Assembly: GCF_011516835.1 (NCBI RefSeq)
Contig: NZ_WOTB01000005.1
Coordinates: 124,001-188,000, forward strand
From: Acetobacter musti
Lineage (GTDB): Bacteria; Pseudomonadota; Alphaproteobacteria; Acetobacterales; Acetobacteraceae
Length of the DNA stretch: 64,000 bases
Direction: 5' to 3'
Positions 25,396 through 33,971 of this stretch are shown piece after piece. The notes under the pieces are model-generated. The model searched no databases and was not told where the DNA came from. It worked only from the letters and a program-made list of their open reading frames with translations. A program made the position numbers and the translations under genes. Each line of letters begins with the position of its first letter. Position 1 is the first letter of the stretch.

Positions 25396-27564
25396 TCAGA
25401 GGCCGGCCAGTTTTCGTACGGCGGGCTCAATGGTGATCATCAGGCCGCCGGAAGGCAGATTTGCGGCACCCGAGGCCCCTGACACATCGGTCGATCTGCT
25501 GATGACGGCATCTTCATCATCAATGATTTTTCTCTCCTCCGAAGACAATGCCTTTTTATGTCCGCTCAGCGCATTCAATCCGATACCGGCGATAACCGCG
25601 AGATTATGCGAGACTGGCAAAGCCTCCGAAAGGCCGCGCACAGTCGCGACCTGAATGAAGGACGCATCGTTATCATGCCAGATCTGAAGCTGAGCCAGGA
25701 GATCCGGCACCACCGAATGATCCCCGGAGATGTAGCGATCGGCCAGCATGCTGAACCGTATCGCCGGGAACGGATCGGGAGAGGCGATTTCGCCGATGGC
25801 ATCGAGATTGTTGCCGTGCCGTCCGACATAGCGGTTCATATTGTAATTTTGCAGCGGGACCGTGGCGCTGACGAGAATCTGCACGGGGTCCGGATTGCCG
25901 CGGGAGAGTCTCGCCGCCATGCGTCCGGTACTGGCCTGCGCGTGCAGTCCGGTGATCTGAAGTTCTGAATTCACGACGGCAAGGCGACGATACATATCCT
26001 TCACATCCCGCACGGCAGCCGGGGACCAGAAACGTTCCGCGATGGCCGCCGCGCGGGGCCAGTAGCGCGCGTCGAGCATCTCATCGGTCACCAGTTCGGC
26101 CCAGAGCGGCGCCTCGCCACCGAGAATGTATTTTTTCTGCTCGTCCGTCAGCGATGGTGGCGCAGGCTCTTTCAGAAAGGCGTTGACCAGATCGGGATTT
26201 ACGCCCTTCCTGAGCAGGACATCCGCCTGGGCTTTCGTAATTCCGTTGGCGGCGGGATCATAAGGGTCAACGAGATAATGCTGTGACGCCGGCTGAAGCA
26301 GGTCAAGATAATAGCCTGCCGAAACGATGACCGGATGATGAGTGGCGGAGGCCGAGGCGATGAATTTTGAACTTCTCCAGACATCCACAATGACGTCCTC
26401 CGGAATCGGTGCTTCACTGACCTCATCCCAGCCGACCATGATCTTTCCCTGGGCCGCGAGAATTTTCTGTACCTGGGCGGTGAATTCAGCCTGCAGCGCC
26501 TGAGGCGTCGCGAAGCCGTTCTGCTTCATATAGGCGACGATTTTAGGATTTTTAAGCCATTCATCCGGGTCGACTTCGTCACCGCCTGAATGAAAACAGG
26601 TGTCAGGAAAAAGCCTGCTCATTTCGCCATAAAGTCTGCGGACAAGATTCAGCGAACCGGGAACCGTGGGATCGAGCGCGGCTGTATTTTTGTTTTTCGG
26701 TGCCGGATTGACCGGTTTCTGAGCGGCGAGTTCCGGATGCGCGAAGAGCAGCGCGAGGGCGTGGCCGGGAACATCAAATTCCGGCACGATCCGGATACCG
26801 CGATCGGCGGCATAGGCGATAAGGTCCCGGATTTCGTTCCGGGTGTAATACTGGCCGTGCGATCCTTTGATGGTCAGTTCGGGCAGGACTTTGCTTTCCA
26901 CACGAAAACCGGTGCCATCACTGAGATGCAGGTGCAGCACGTTGAGTTTCAGCAGCTCCATGGCGTCGATCTGGCGCTTGATGGTTGCGATGCTCATGAA
27001 ATGTCGCGACGTATCAATCATGATTCCACGCCATGGGAAGCGTGGACTGTCCGTGATCGTTGCGAAGGCGAGCGTCGGGCCGTTTTCGTCCCGGGTGACC
27101 AGCTGCGTGAGGGTGGCAAGACCATGAATGACGCCGTCAGGACCGTCAGCGGTCAGTTTTACGCCGTCATGGCCGACTGAAAGGCTGTAATTCTCCCTGG
27201 CGTGGACCGTCAGGGCTTCCGGATCGTCTCCCACCTGAATTTTTACCGGTATGGCGGCATTTTTTGCGTCAGGCGCGGCAGGATCAGGCGCGGGAAGAAT
27301 GCGGCCCGCAAGAGCGTTGATGCGATCGGTGAAACGCTGTGCGGCTCTGCTCAGCATTGGGGAAGGCGGACGGCTCCAGGAAATGCTTATTCCACCGGAC
27401 AGAGAGAACGCTTCAGGAGAAAAAGAGACGGATGCGGGAAGCGGCATAAGAGCCGGTGCGACATTCTGTGCCGCAGCCATAGCCGTCCCCGTCATGGTGC
27501 TCATAAGCAGAGCGGAACCGAGCAGAGCCATGCGCCATGTGAGAAAACACTCTCTGAATATCAT
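25396..27564 (-). CDS. Beta-N-acetylhexosaminidase, GH20, exported
   Basis: A family 20 glycoside hydrolase of 722 residues. It has an N-terminal signal peptide ending near TAMA-AAQNV. A GH20b-like domain follows (about 35-175), and the TIM barrel opens with PWRGIMIDTSRHFM. The catalytic Asp-Glu pair is D329-E330 in FHSGGDEVDPDEW. Other signatures are LHLHLSDGTGF and IVPEFDVPGHALA. It would split terminal GlcNAc from chitooligosaccharides or glycans in the periplasm or outside, and the monosaccharide then enters through the transporter at 28706. The C-terminal 180 residues are less typical and may be an accessory domain. The ATG follows directly after the TAA of a small upstream ORF. Confidence 0.92.
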   Translation of the reverse strand: MIFRECFLTWRMALLGSALLMSTMTGTAMAAAQNVAPALMPLPASVSFSPEAFSLSGGISISWSRPPSPMLSRAAQRFTDRINALAGRILPAPDPAAPDAKNAAIPVKIQVGDDPEALTVHARENYSLSVGHDGVKLTADGPDGVIHGLATLTQLVTRDENGPTLAFATITDSPRFPWRGIMIDTSRHFMSIATIKRQIDAMELLKLNVLHLHLSDGTGFRVESKVLPELTIKGSHGQYYTRNEIRDLIAYAADRGIRIVPEFDVPGHALALLFAHPELAAQKPVNPAPKNKNTAALDPTVPGSLNLVRRLYGEMSRLFPDTCFHSGGDEVDPDEWLKNPKIVAYMKQNGFATPQALQAEFTAQVQKILAAQGKIMVGWDEVSEAPIPEDVIVDVWRSSKFIASASATHHPVIVSAGYYLDLLQPASQHYLVDPYDPAANGITKAQADVLLRKGVNPDLVNAFLKEPAPPSLTDEQKKYILGGEAPLWAELVTDEMLDARYWPRAAAIAERFWSPAAVRDVKDMYRRLAVVNSELQITGLHAQASTGRMAARLSRGNPDPVQILVSATVPLQNYNMNRYVGRHGNNLDAIGEIASPDPFPAIRFSMLADRYISGDHSVVPDLLAQLQIWHDNDASFIQVATVRGLSEALPVSHNLAVIAGIGLNALSGHKKALSSEERKIIDDEDAVISRSTDVSGASGAANLPSGGLMITIEPAVRKLAGL

Positions 27565-27900
27565 TTATTTTTCTTTTCCATACGGCAGCCGCGTCCGGTG
27601 CTTATCTGATTCTTCCGATGATCCCGGCATCTGATGAAGCGGTCTGTTCTCCGGAACCTGTTTGCCGGACGAGTCTGTGGCGGGAGCCAGGAAGACGCTG
27701 CTTCGGGATGCGCCGGCTGAGATGCCGCTGGCGGCTATGGTGGAGAAGCGCTGCATCGTCCTCAGTCTTTCGGGGAGAGTCAGTTCTCCTGTCGTCAGCG
27801 CCGGTCTGCGCCCGATCCGGCCAGGCATTCCGTTACCTGTCATGAACGGACTTTCAGGACCATCAATGCAGGTTTCTTTTACGATATCAGGATGAAACAT
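27565..27900 (-). CDS. Unrecognised 111-residue ORF between nagB and the hexosaminidase gene
   Basis: This frame exactly fills the gap between two genes of the operon. Its ATG overlaps the nagB stop (TGATG at 27900) and its TAA is followed at once by the hexosaminidase ATG. I recognise no family. There is a basic, Arg/Pro/Gly-rich middle (GMPGRIGRRPALTTGELTLP), an Ala/Ser-rich segment and a charged tail ending KEK. No signal peptide, membrane helix or Cys pair is evident. It lacks a strong ribosome site of its own and would depend on coupling. It may be a real small protein or a chance ORF in a translated leader. Confidence 0.4.
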   Translation of the reverse strand: MFHPDIVKETCIDGPESPFMTGNGMPGRIGRRPALTTGELTLPERLRTMQRFSTIAASGISAGASRSSVFLAPATDSSGKQVPENRPLHQMPGSSEESDKHRTRLPYGKEK

Positions 27901-28700
27901 CAGCTGCCATCTGCTGACAGAGCGATGAGTTCGGGATCGTGGCGCATCTGCCATTCGATGGCGTCCCGCTGGGTGAGACCTGACGCGGCGGCGTTATCCA
28001 GAATGACGAGGCAGTGAGGATGAAACTGCAGCGCTGATCCGGGCACCAGGGCGCTGACGGGGCCTTCGATGACGCGGGCGGTTATGTCGGCTTTTTTTGA
28101 GCCCGTCACAACGAGAAGCACCTTGCGGGAGTCCAGGATTGTGCCCGTTCCCATGGTAAGGGCGCGGGTGGGAACCCTGCCGGGATCGCCGCCGAACATA
28201 ACGGCATTCTGTTCGAGAGTGGCCTGCGCCAGGGTTACGACACGGGTGCGGCTGCTCAGTGACGACAGAGGCTCGTTAAAGCCGATATGGCCGTTCTCTC
28301 CCAGCCCCAGAAGCTGGAGATCGATGCCGCCTGCTGCCGCAATCCGGTTTTCATAGGATACGGCCTCAGCTTCCACATCGGCAGCGGAACCATCGGGAAC
28401 ATGCGTTCGGTCCGGTGCGATATTGACGTGATCGAACAGGTGCTTCCGCATATAGTAGCGATAGGACTGGTCGTGACCGGCATGCAGGCCGGCATATTCA
28501 TCAAGATTGAATGTTGTGACGGCGCTGAAATCGATTTCATCATGCCGGGATCTTTCCGCCAGCAGGCTGTAAATGGCCTCCATGGTGCGGCCGGTCGCGA
28601 GGCCCAGGACGGAAGCAGGCTTCTCCCTGATCTGATCGGAAAGAATTCGCGCGGCCAGCGTCCTTGCGTGCGAAGCATCGGGACAGATCATAATCTTCAT
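27900..28700 (-). CDS. nagB: Glucosamine-6-phosphate deaminase
   Basis: A cytosolic enzyme of 266 residues that converts glucosamine-6-phosphate to fructose-6-phosphate and ammonia. Diagnostic stretches are GLATGRTMEAIYSLL, TTFNLDEYAGL, the active-site loop LLGLGENGHIGFNEP and ALTMGTGTIL. The start at 28700 (MKIMICPDASH) has AGGAGA 9 bases upstream. A longer in-frame version would run into the upstream transporter gene and is rejected. With nagA it completes the route from GlcNAc-6-phosphate into glycolysis. Confidence 0.93.
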   Translation of the reverse strand: MKIMICPDASHARTLAARILSDQIREKPASVLGLATGRTMEAIYSLLAERSRHDEIDFSAVTTFNLDEYAGLHAGHDQSYRYYMRKHLFDHVNIAPDRTHVPDGSAADVEAEAVSYENRIAAAGGIDLQLLGLGENGHIGFNEPLSSLSSRTRVVTLAQATLEQNAVMFGGDPGRVPTRALTMGTGTILDSRKVLLVVTGSKKADITARVIEGPVSALVPGSALQFHPHCLVILDNAAASGLTQRDAIEWQMRHDPELIALSADGS

Positions 28701-28705
28701 AAAAA

Positions 28706-30007
28706 TCAGTCTCCTAGCGTCATGATGATCGATTCCGGGACAGGAGCACCGGTTTTCGCACGCAGCGCTACAGTCCATCCGGCAATAAAGAGATAGGACG
28801 GAATGACAAGGGTCATGAAGGCGGCCGATGTTCCCAGAGACGGCGCGAGATGGACAAAAAGCTGTGGCAGGACAGCGCCGCCGGAAAATGCCATGACGAG
28901 AAATGCGGTCGCGCCCGCGCCGCCGGAGCCGGCTTCCGCGAGGACGACAGGAAAAAGCGCCGGCATGATCATCGCATTGGCGAAACCCAGGAGCGCGACA
29001 CACAGGACCGGGATCATTCCGGGAGTCATCGTGGCCATGAAACAAAGGATAATGCCCATGAGGCAGGAGATGAGCATATAGCGTTCCTGGCTGACCAGGC
29101 GGGGCACGATCATCATTCCGACGATGTAACCGGCCATCATTGAGGCCAGGGTCACCGTTGTGAGATATTTTGTGACATCGAGGGAAAGACCGAAGGATCG
29201 CCCGTAGAAGCCGATGGCGTCTCCGGCCATGACTTCCACGCCGACATAAAGGAACATTGCGAACACGCCTGTCATCAGCCAGAGCGGGTGTGTCCCGCGG
29301 GCGTCTGTTCCGGTCTGAACGGGGCTCTGCATTTCGATTTCCGGCAGCCGCGCACGGGCGACGAGCACCGCAAGCAGAACGAGGAGACCGGCCATCACCT
29401 GATAGGGGATGTGGACGGCGTGGGTGAACTGCGAGAGAATTGCGTCTCTCGCCGGACCTGCGGGGGTGCTGCGTATGCTGGCAGCGACGTCTCCGACGCT
29501 GGGCATAATGATGATGGCGAAAAGAGCCGGGGCGACGATCCCGGCGAATTTATTGGCGATACCCATGATGGCGATACGCTGGGCGGCGCGCTCGTGGTCG
29601 CCCAGCAGGCTGACATAAGGATTGATGGTGATCTGGAGCAGCGACAGGCCGGCCCCGATGACGGTCAGTCCACTGAGGGCTCCGGCGTACCAGCGGTCGT
29701 TGACGCATTCGCCGAACAGTGCCGTGCCGGCTGCCATGACGGCCAGAGCGGCGATCAGGCCGCGACGCAGGCCGATCCGGCGCGCGAGCGCCGTGGCAGG
29801 CAGGGGAAACACGAAATAAGCGAGGTAAAAACAGACCGGGACGAGGAAGGAAGCGACATCGCTCAGGCTGAACGCCACCTGGACGAATGTAATCAGCGGT
29901 CCGTTCAGCCAGGTGACAAATCCGATGCTGAAAAACAGAGCGGCCATGATCAGGACGGGGCGCCAGCCATAGGCTCCGGCCGGGCTTGATATCGGGAACC
30001 TGAGCAA
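28706..30007 (-). CDS. Sugar MFS transporter, FucP/glucose-galactose type (NagP-like)
   Basis: Twelve-helix symporter of 433 residues related to FucP and GluP. Helix-1 sequence FFSIGFVTWLNGPLI and the VQVAFSLSDVASFLVPVCFY stretch are family hallmarks, as are QITINPYVSLLG and VGVEVMAGDAIGFYG. It uses a TTG start with AAGGAAG just upstream. It is the first gene of the GlcNAc operon and ends five bases before nagB, so GlcNAc is the likely cargo, as for NagP of other proteobacteria. Import by a symporter leaves GlcNAc unphosphorylated. A GlcNAc kinase is required and is not encoded in this window. Confidence 0.88.
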   Translation of the reverse strand: MLRFPISSPAGAYGWRPVLIMAALFFSIGFVTWLNGPLITFVQVAFSLSDVASFLVPVCFYLAYFVFPLPATALARRIGLRRGLIAALAVMAAGTALFGECVNDRWYAGALSGLTVIGAGLSLLQITINPYVSLLGDHERAAQRIAIMGIANKFAGIVAPALFAIIIMPSVGDVAASIRSTPAGPARDAILSQFTHAVHIPYQVMAGLLVLLAVLVARARLPEIEMQSPVQTGTDARGTHPLWLMTGVFAMFLYVGVEVMAGDAIGFYGRSFGLSLDVTKYLTTVTLASMMAGYIVGMMIVPRLVSQERYMLISCLMGIILCFMATMTPGMIPVLCVALLGFANAMIMPALFPVVLAEAGSGGAGATAFLVMAFSGGAVLPQLFVHLAPSLGTSAAFMTLVIPSYLFIAGWTVALRAKTGAPVPESIIMTLGD

Positions 30008-30126
30008 GCGGCGCTTCCTTCAAAGATAACGTTTCGATCTGGCCGGACAGGCTGAGACCGGACAGCAGCGTGGGGAAGTATATAAACTTAACCGGAACTG
30101 GCTATCGATCTCATCACTGGCTGAAG

Positions 30127-30150
30127 ACTGGTTTCATGGGAGTTACCAGT
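30127..30150. promoter_or_regulatory. Possible operator upstream of the GlcNAc operon (ACTGGT-N12-ACCAGT)
   Basis: Perfect 6-base inverted arms lie 120 bases upstream of the transporter start. The half-site ACTGGT resembles the outer half of the GntR-type NagR/DasR consensus, but the spacing differs. No regulator gene is present in the operon. Confidence 0.25.
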
Positions 30151-30381
30151 TTGTGGGTGCGTGGGCGAAATTCTGATCAGGAATACAGGTCATCTCCATT
30201 CATTCCGGGCTGAAAATGGTGCCCTGTTCCTATGCTGATCCGTGTCCTGAGCGTGAATATGTAATGGTTAAAAGGTGAAGATGCATTCTGATCTGATTAT
30301 CTCGCTTTCTGCGGACAGAATGTTTCGACGGGACAGGCTTCCTGACAAGAGGTCATTACAAACCCGATATGGATGCTGAAC

Positions 30382-30799
30382 ACCGGTCCGGGGCATGTCG
30401 TCAGCAATCCACGTAATCGCCGATGCCCTGGGAAGCACCGCTGTTTTCCCCTGACAGCCTGGCAGACGGCTGATGTGACCGGGATAGAACTCTCGTGAAG
30501 AACCTCAATTCCGACCCCTGCATCGCTGACAGGGCTTACGATGCGGGTCCGCTCATCGAGATGCGGGTCCGCTCATCGAAAGGCCCGGGAGCGGGACATT
30601 GTCCCGGTCATTTCTTCACAGAGACACCTCTGCAAGCTCCGGAACAGAAGCTTTTCTACTGGCAGTAAAAGAAACGTTATTGGACGCTTTTTCGCCGGGA
30701 CTGACGCAGTTCAGAAACGCCGTAGCAGGTTACGACACGCTGACATCAATCTTTCATGTCGCCATCCAGGTCGTTCCGGTGGTCATCAGTTTTAGCTGA
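30382..30799 (+). pseudogene. Decayed IS5-family transposase, 3' part
   Basis: Translation in shifting frames recovers the end of an IS5-type (DDE) transposase. The pieces are SSAIHVIADALGS (from 30401), then LTAWQTADVTGIELS after a frame change, IADRAYDAGPLIEMR (from 30522), KRNVIGRFFAG, and finally LTQFRNAVAGYDTLTSIF up to the TGA at 30797. These match the conserved TKIHVIADALG, ADRAYDA, RNxIERFFAxLKQFR and YDKL blocks of the family in the right order. At least two frameshifts, a stop and a 20-base duplication destroy it. The 5' half and the terminal inverted repeats are not evident. Confidence 0.7.
30540..30579 (+). repeat. 20-bp perfect tandem duplication inside the transposase remnant
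   Basis: GATGCGGGTCCGCTCATCGA occurs twice in a row (30540-30559, 30560-30579). The first copy encodes DAGPLI of the transposase, so the second is a later duplication and one of the inactivating changes. Confidence 0.85.
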
Positions 30800-31087
30800 C
30801 TGTCGCCCGGAAGCCTGACCGGTGTCTGGTGACAACATACAATAAAGGCGGCCTGACCTTCGGTGGTCTCATTACCACTCGCAGGGCTTCGGAAATCACG
30901 CCTCCGCCATAACCTGATTCGCTGCATCTCCGGCCAGTCAGGACAGCGGAGGCAATCAGAAGATGCCTCCTGTTCGCTCAGCGGTGTAGCTTGTTTTCGT
31001 CGTCATTCCTCTGGCTGTTTAGCGCAGGCCTTGCTGATTCCTTGACAGGTTTCAGCCACCCGGCCATTGTTCCATATATAAAAACAA

Positions 31088-31106
31088 GTTCAGCATAATG
31101 AACATC
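31088..31106. promoter_or_regulatory. Palindrome GTTCA-N6-TGAAC followed by ATC, shared with the iclR promoter
   Basis: GTTCAGCATAATGAACATC lies 184 bases upstream of the Fe-alcohol dehydrogenase gene. The same arms, spacing and trailing ATC occur at 52514-52532, 25 bases before the iclR start. AttJ/BlcR-type IclR regulators control lactone operons in Agrobacterium. A common regulator for the two sites is inference. Confidence 0.4.
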
Positions 31107-31228
31107 AGCATCGAGCAAACGATGACCTGCCTGATCAGCTCCTCTCCTCTGAAGAACGCTTATGTGGCCGGCGAGCGCCGGATTCCAGTGCAGATCGGAA
31201 CCTTGTCGTGAGAGATTCCGTTATGAGA

Positions 31229-31244
31229 TCGGGAAATATCCCGA
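31229..31244. promoter_or_regulatory. Palindrome TCGGGA-AATA-TCCCGA upstream of the lactone module
   Basis: Perfect 6-base arms with a 4-base spacer lie 42 bases before the dehydrogenase start. That position suits an operator overlapping the promoter or early leader. No second copy was noticed. Confidence 0.4.
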
Positions 31245-31286
31245 GATCAGATATCTGTGCCGGTGATCGGGCAGGAGGCAGGCAGA

Positions 31287-32441
31287 ATGAAGCCGTTTGA
31301 GTTCCGGACTGTTCCGTCCATTGACGTGGCCTGGGGCGGAGCGCTTCGTCTCGGAGAACGCCTGAGCGGGCGTTTTGAGGCGCGGCGTGCCATGCTGGTG
31401 ACGGATGGTGGCCTGGTAAAGGCCGGGCTGATTACGCCGGTTGTATCCGGGCTGGAAGCTGCGGGTTTTACCGTGCATATCTTTGACGGTGTCGTGGCTG
31501 ATCCTCCGGAATCGGTCGTCGGCGAGTGTGCCCGCATGGCCAGGGAGAATGGAACCAACATCGTGATCGGACTTGGCGGCGGGTCCTCTCTGGACATTTC
31601 CAAGCTTGTGGCTGTTCTGGCCATCTCCGACCAGCCATTGTCCGGGATGTACGGGATCGGCAACGTGAAGGGCGGTCGCCTGCCGCTTGTTCTGGTGCCC
31701 ACGACGGCGGGAACGGGCTCCGAAGTCACGAATATCTCAATCATCACCACGGGTGAGACAACCAAGATGGGCGTTGTGGCGCCCCAGCTTTATGGCGATT
31801 ACGTGTTGCTGGACGCGGAACTGACGATCGGGCTGCCGAAGCTGCATACGGCTGCGACCTGTATCGACGCGATGGTTCACGCGATTGAAGCCTATACGAG
31901 CCTGCACAAAAAAAATGTCCTGTCCGATATGCTGGCGCGCGAGGCGTTGCGGCTGATGAGCGGCAATCTGATTGCGGCCTGCGAGGATGGCACGAACCGG
32001 GATGCGCGTGAGTCGCTTCTGCTGGGCGCACTGCTGGCGGGACAGGCTTTTGCCAACGCGCCGGTGGCGGCGGTTCATGCCCTCGCCTACCCGCTGGGAG
32101 GGCATTACCATGTGCCGCATGGGCTTTCGAACGCGCTGATGCTCGGGCCGGTGCTTCGGTTCAACAGCGGGGTGGCGGCGCCGCTTTATGCGGAACTTGC
32201 CGATGTGGTCGGGGCCGGAGATGGGGACGATACGCCGGCGCGCGCGAAAGCGTTTGTCCGGCACATGGAAAATCTGATGGACCGGAGCGGTGCGCCGCGT
32301 CGTCTGCGCGACGTGGGGGTGACGGACAACATGCTGACCGTCATGGCGTCTGATGCGATGAAACAGACGCGGCTTTTAGGCAATAACCCGGTTGAGGTGC
32401 GCGAGGAGGATGCTCTCGCGCTCTACCGCGAGGCGTTCTGA
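31287..32441 (+). CDS. Iron-containing alcohol dehydrogenase, BlcB/AttL-like 4-hydroxybutyrate dehydrogenase
   Basis: A group III (Fe-dependent) alcohol dehydrogenase of 384 residues. The cofactor loop is GLGGGSSLDISK, followed by PTTAGTGSEVT. Metal ligands lie in AATCIDAMVHAIEAYTS (Asp and His) and in the HALAYPLGGHYHVPHG stretch (His residues). The start at 31287 has GGAGG about 8 bases upstream. An in-frame codon at 31257 lacks one. The next gene, 26 bases on, is a close match to the BlcC/AttM lactonase. The same pair order occurs in the Agrobacterium blc operon, where this enzyme oxidises 4-hydroxybutyrate to succinate semialdehyde. The function here is inferred from that pairing. Confidence 0.88.
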   Translation: MKPFEFRTVPSIDVAWGGALRLGERLSGRFEARRAMLVTDGGLVKAGLITPVVSGLEAAGFTVHIFDGVVADPPESVVGECARMARENGTNIVIGLGGGSSLDISKLVAVLAISDQPLSGMYGIGNVKGGRLPLVLVPTTAGTGSEVTNISIITTGETTKMGVVAPQLYGDYVLLDAELTIGLPKLHTAATCIDAMVHAIEAYTSLHKKNVLSDMLAREALRLMSGNLIAACEDGTNRDARESLLLGALLAGQAFANAPVAAVHALAYPLGGHYHVPHGLSNALMLGPVLRFNSGVAAPLYAELADVVGAGDGDDTPARAKAFVRHMENLMDRSGAPRRLRDVGVTDNMLTVMASDAMKQTRLLGNNPVEVREEDALALYREAF

Positions 32442-32467
32442 CGCGGCACGAAAAAAGGCGTTGTCAA

Positions 32468-33259
32468 ATGACCGATATCCGGCTCTGCATGCTTCAGTCC
32501 GGCACGCTGAAATGTAAAGTCCACAACATCAGAATGAATGAGGGCGACGGGGCTCCTTACGAGATTCCCGTGCCGTTTTTCCTGATTACTCACCCGGACG
32601 GCCATACCATCATCGATGGCGGAAACGCTGTCGAGGTGGCGACGGACCCGCGCGGATACTGGGGTGCAGTCTGCGATGTTTACTGGCCTGTCCTTGATAA
32701 GGACAAGGGCTGCGTTGATCAGGTCCGCGCTCTGGGGATCGATCCGGCCGATGTGCGCTATGTGGTGCAGTCCCATCTGCACCTTGACCACACCGGCGCT
32801 GTGGGCCGCTTTCCGAATGCGACTCATATCGTCCAGCGAGCGGAATATGAGTATGCTTTCACAGCGGACTGGTTTGCGGCAGGCGGCTATATTCGCAAGG
32901 ACTTCGACCGGCCAGGACTGAAATGGCAGTTTCTGAACGGAACGCAGGACGATTTCTATGACGTGTATGGCGACGGGACGCTCACGACTGTATTCACGCC
33001 GGGCCATGCGCCCGGACATCAGTCTTTCCTGGTGCGTCTGCCGCAAAGCGGGTCATTTATCCTGACCATTGATGCTGCCTATACACTCGATCACTGGAAT
33101 GAACGGTCGCTTCCCGGCTTTTTGACGTCCACGATTGAATCGGTTCGCTCTGTACAGAAACTCCGGGCTCTGGCGGAGAAGACAAATGCTACGGTCGTCA
33201 CAGGGCACGACCCCGAGGCGTGGCCCGGATTTCGTAAAGCGCCTGATTATTATGCGTGA
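32468..33259 (+). CDS. Metallo-beta-lactamase-fold lactonase, BlcC/AttM-like (gamma-butyrolactone / N-acyl homoserine lactone)
   Basis: A dinuclear zinc hydrolase of 263 residues. The metal motif is QSHLHLDHTG with H103, H105, D107 and H108. Further ligands lie in FTPGHAPGHQS, LTIDAAYT and VVTGHDPEAW. The N-terminus MTDIRLCMLQSGTLKCKVHN and the run GGGNAVEVATDPRG-like region closely resemble AttM/BlcC as I remember it. BlcC opens gamma-butyrolactone to 4-hydroxybutyrate and also cleaves acyl homoserine lactones, so quorum quenching is a possible secondary activity. It forms a two-gene unit with the dehydrogenase upstream. The third Blc enzyme, succinate-semialdehyde dehydrogenase, is not adjacent. 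Confidence 0.9.
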   Translation: MTDIRLCMLQSGTLKCKVHNIRMNEGDGAPYEIPVPFFLITHPDGHTIIDGGNAVEVATDPRGYWGAVCDVYWPVLDKDKGCVDQVRALGIDPADVRYVVQSHLHLDHTGAVGRFPNATHIVQRAEYEYAFTADWFAAGGYIRKDFDRPGLKWQFLNGTQDDFYDVYGDGTLTTVFTPGHAPGHQSFLVRLPQSGSFILTIDAAYTLDHWNERSLPGFLTSTIESVRSVQKLRALAEKTNATVVTGHDPEAWPGFRKAPDYYA

Positions 33260-33326
33260 TCGGGAGTTTCTGTCCATCTTCTGCTGATAGCGGACGGTCC
33301 GGGCAGCGTGTGGTGAGATACAGGGG

Positions 33327-33352
33327 CGGTCTGTAAACTTCGTGACAGACCG
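33327..33352. terminator. Hairpin downstream of the lactonase gene
   Basis: CGGTCTGT (33327-33334) pairs perfectly with ACAGACCG (33345-33352) across a 10-base loop, 68 bases past the lactonase stop. There is no following T run, so it is a weak terminator candidate or an operator-like palindrome. Confidence 0.3.
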
Positions 33353-33941
33353 GATCAGAAACGGGAAAAGGAATGTCCGTTGTCGGTCGGCTGGTCCGGA
33401 GACCGGATCTGTGGTGCCGGTTTATAAATACCGACGCCTGGTTCTCACTGAGATGAGCTTACAGTGTTGAGATAGTTATCGGGACGATTGTCATATCGGG
33501 TCCCGGTCGCCTTTCAGGGAGATGAAAGCCGGGTGAGGCCAGCGTCATAATCAAGGCTCCTGTCCCAGGCTGCATCAGAGGAGTTACAGATTGGTGCTTA
33601 ATGGCTACTGCCATCGTCCAGTCCTTCGTCTACCCCCTCCAGACCAGGTATCCGTCCAGAAGATTTTGATCATCCTTGCTTGCGGATAAAAATTATTTAT
33701 CAGAACCAGCAGCGATGTGAGCAGGGTGAAATGTTCTGCAGACCATTCGAACCACCTCTCTTCTGACAGAAATAAGCAGACAGACGTTACTCGTACTCAT
33801 TTCGGTCGTTCAGACGAGATTCATAACTTAGGGCGAGCTATCAGAGTGGATGCAGTGACCATGTTTCCTTTGTGCCGTCATTCTCTGATATGCTGTTTAA
33901 TATATACCAGAAAGATATTTCCGAAATTCAACGAAGCGTCT

Positions 33942-33971
33942 CCAGCCGGGAGCCTAACCGTATCCGGCTGG
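33942..33971 (-). terminator. Hairpin downstream of the long leftward operon
   Basis: CCAGCCGG (33942-33949) pairs perfectly with CCGGCTGG (33964-33971) across a 14-base loop, 54 bases past the last stop of the operon. It lacks a T run on the minus strand, so termination is plausible but not shown. Confidence 0.35.

Larger units (their letters stand above)
30800..31286. other. Intergenic region upstream of the lactone module
   Basis: No gene is supported here. Short open frames at 30863-31045 have no recognisable motifs. The right part (from about 31070) is AT-richer, fits a promoter and contains the two palindromes listed at 31088 and 31229. The stretch 30008-30381, upstream of the transposase remnant, likewise shows only the GlcNAc operon promoter side. 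Confidence 0.5.

Noticed and set aside
28701-29045. N-terminal extension of nagB
   Set aside because: The frame continues upstream into the transporter gene, but nagB homology begins at MKIMICPD with a good ribosome site at 28709-28714.
30540-30579. CRISPR-like repeat
   Set aside because: There are only two directly adjacent copies with no spacer, inside transposase-derived sequence.
30541-30799. Two short plus-strand open frames as new small genes
   Set aside because: They contain successive pieces of a transposase in different frames and are better explained as one pseudogene.
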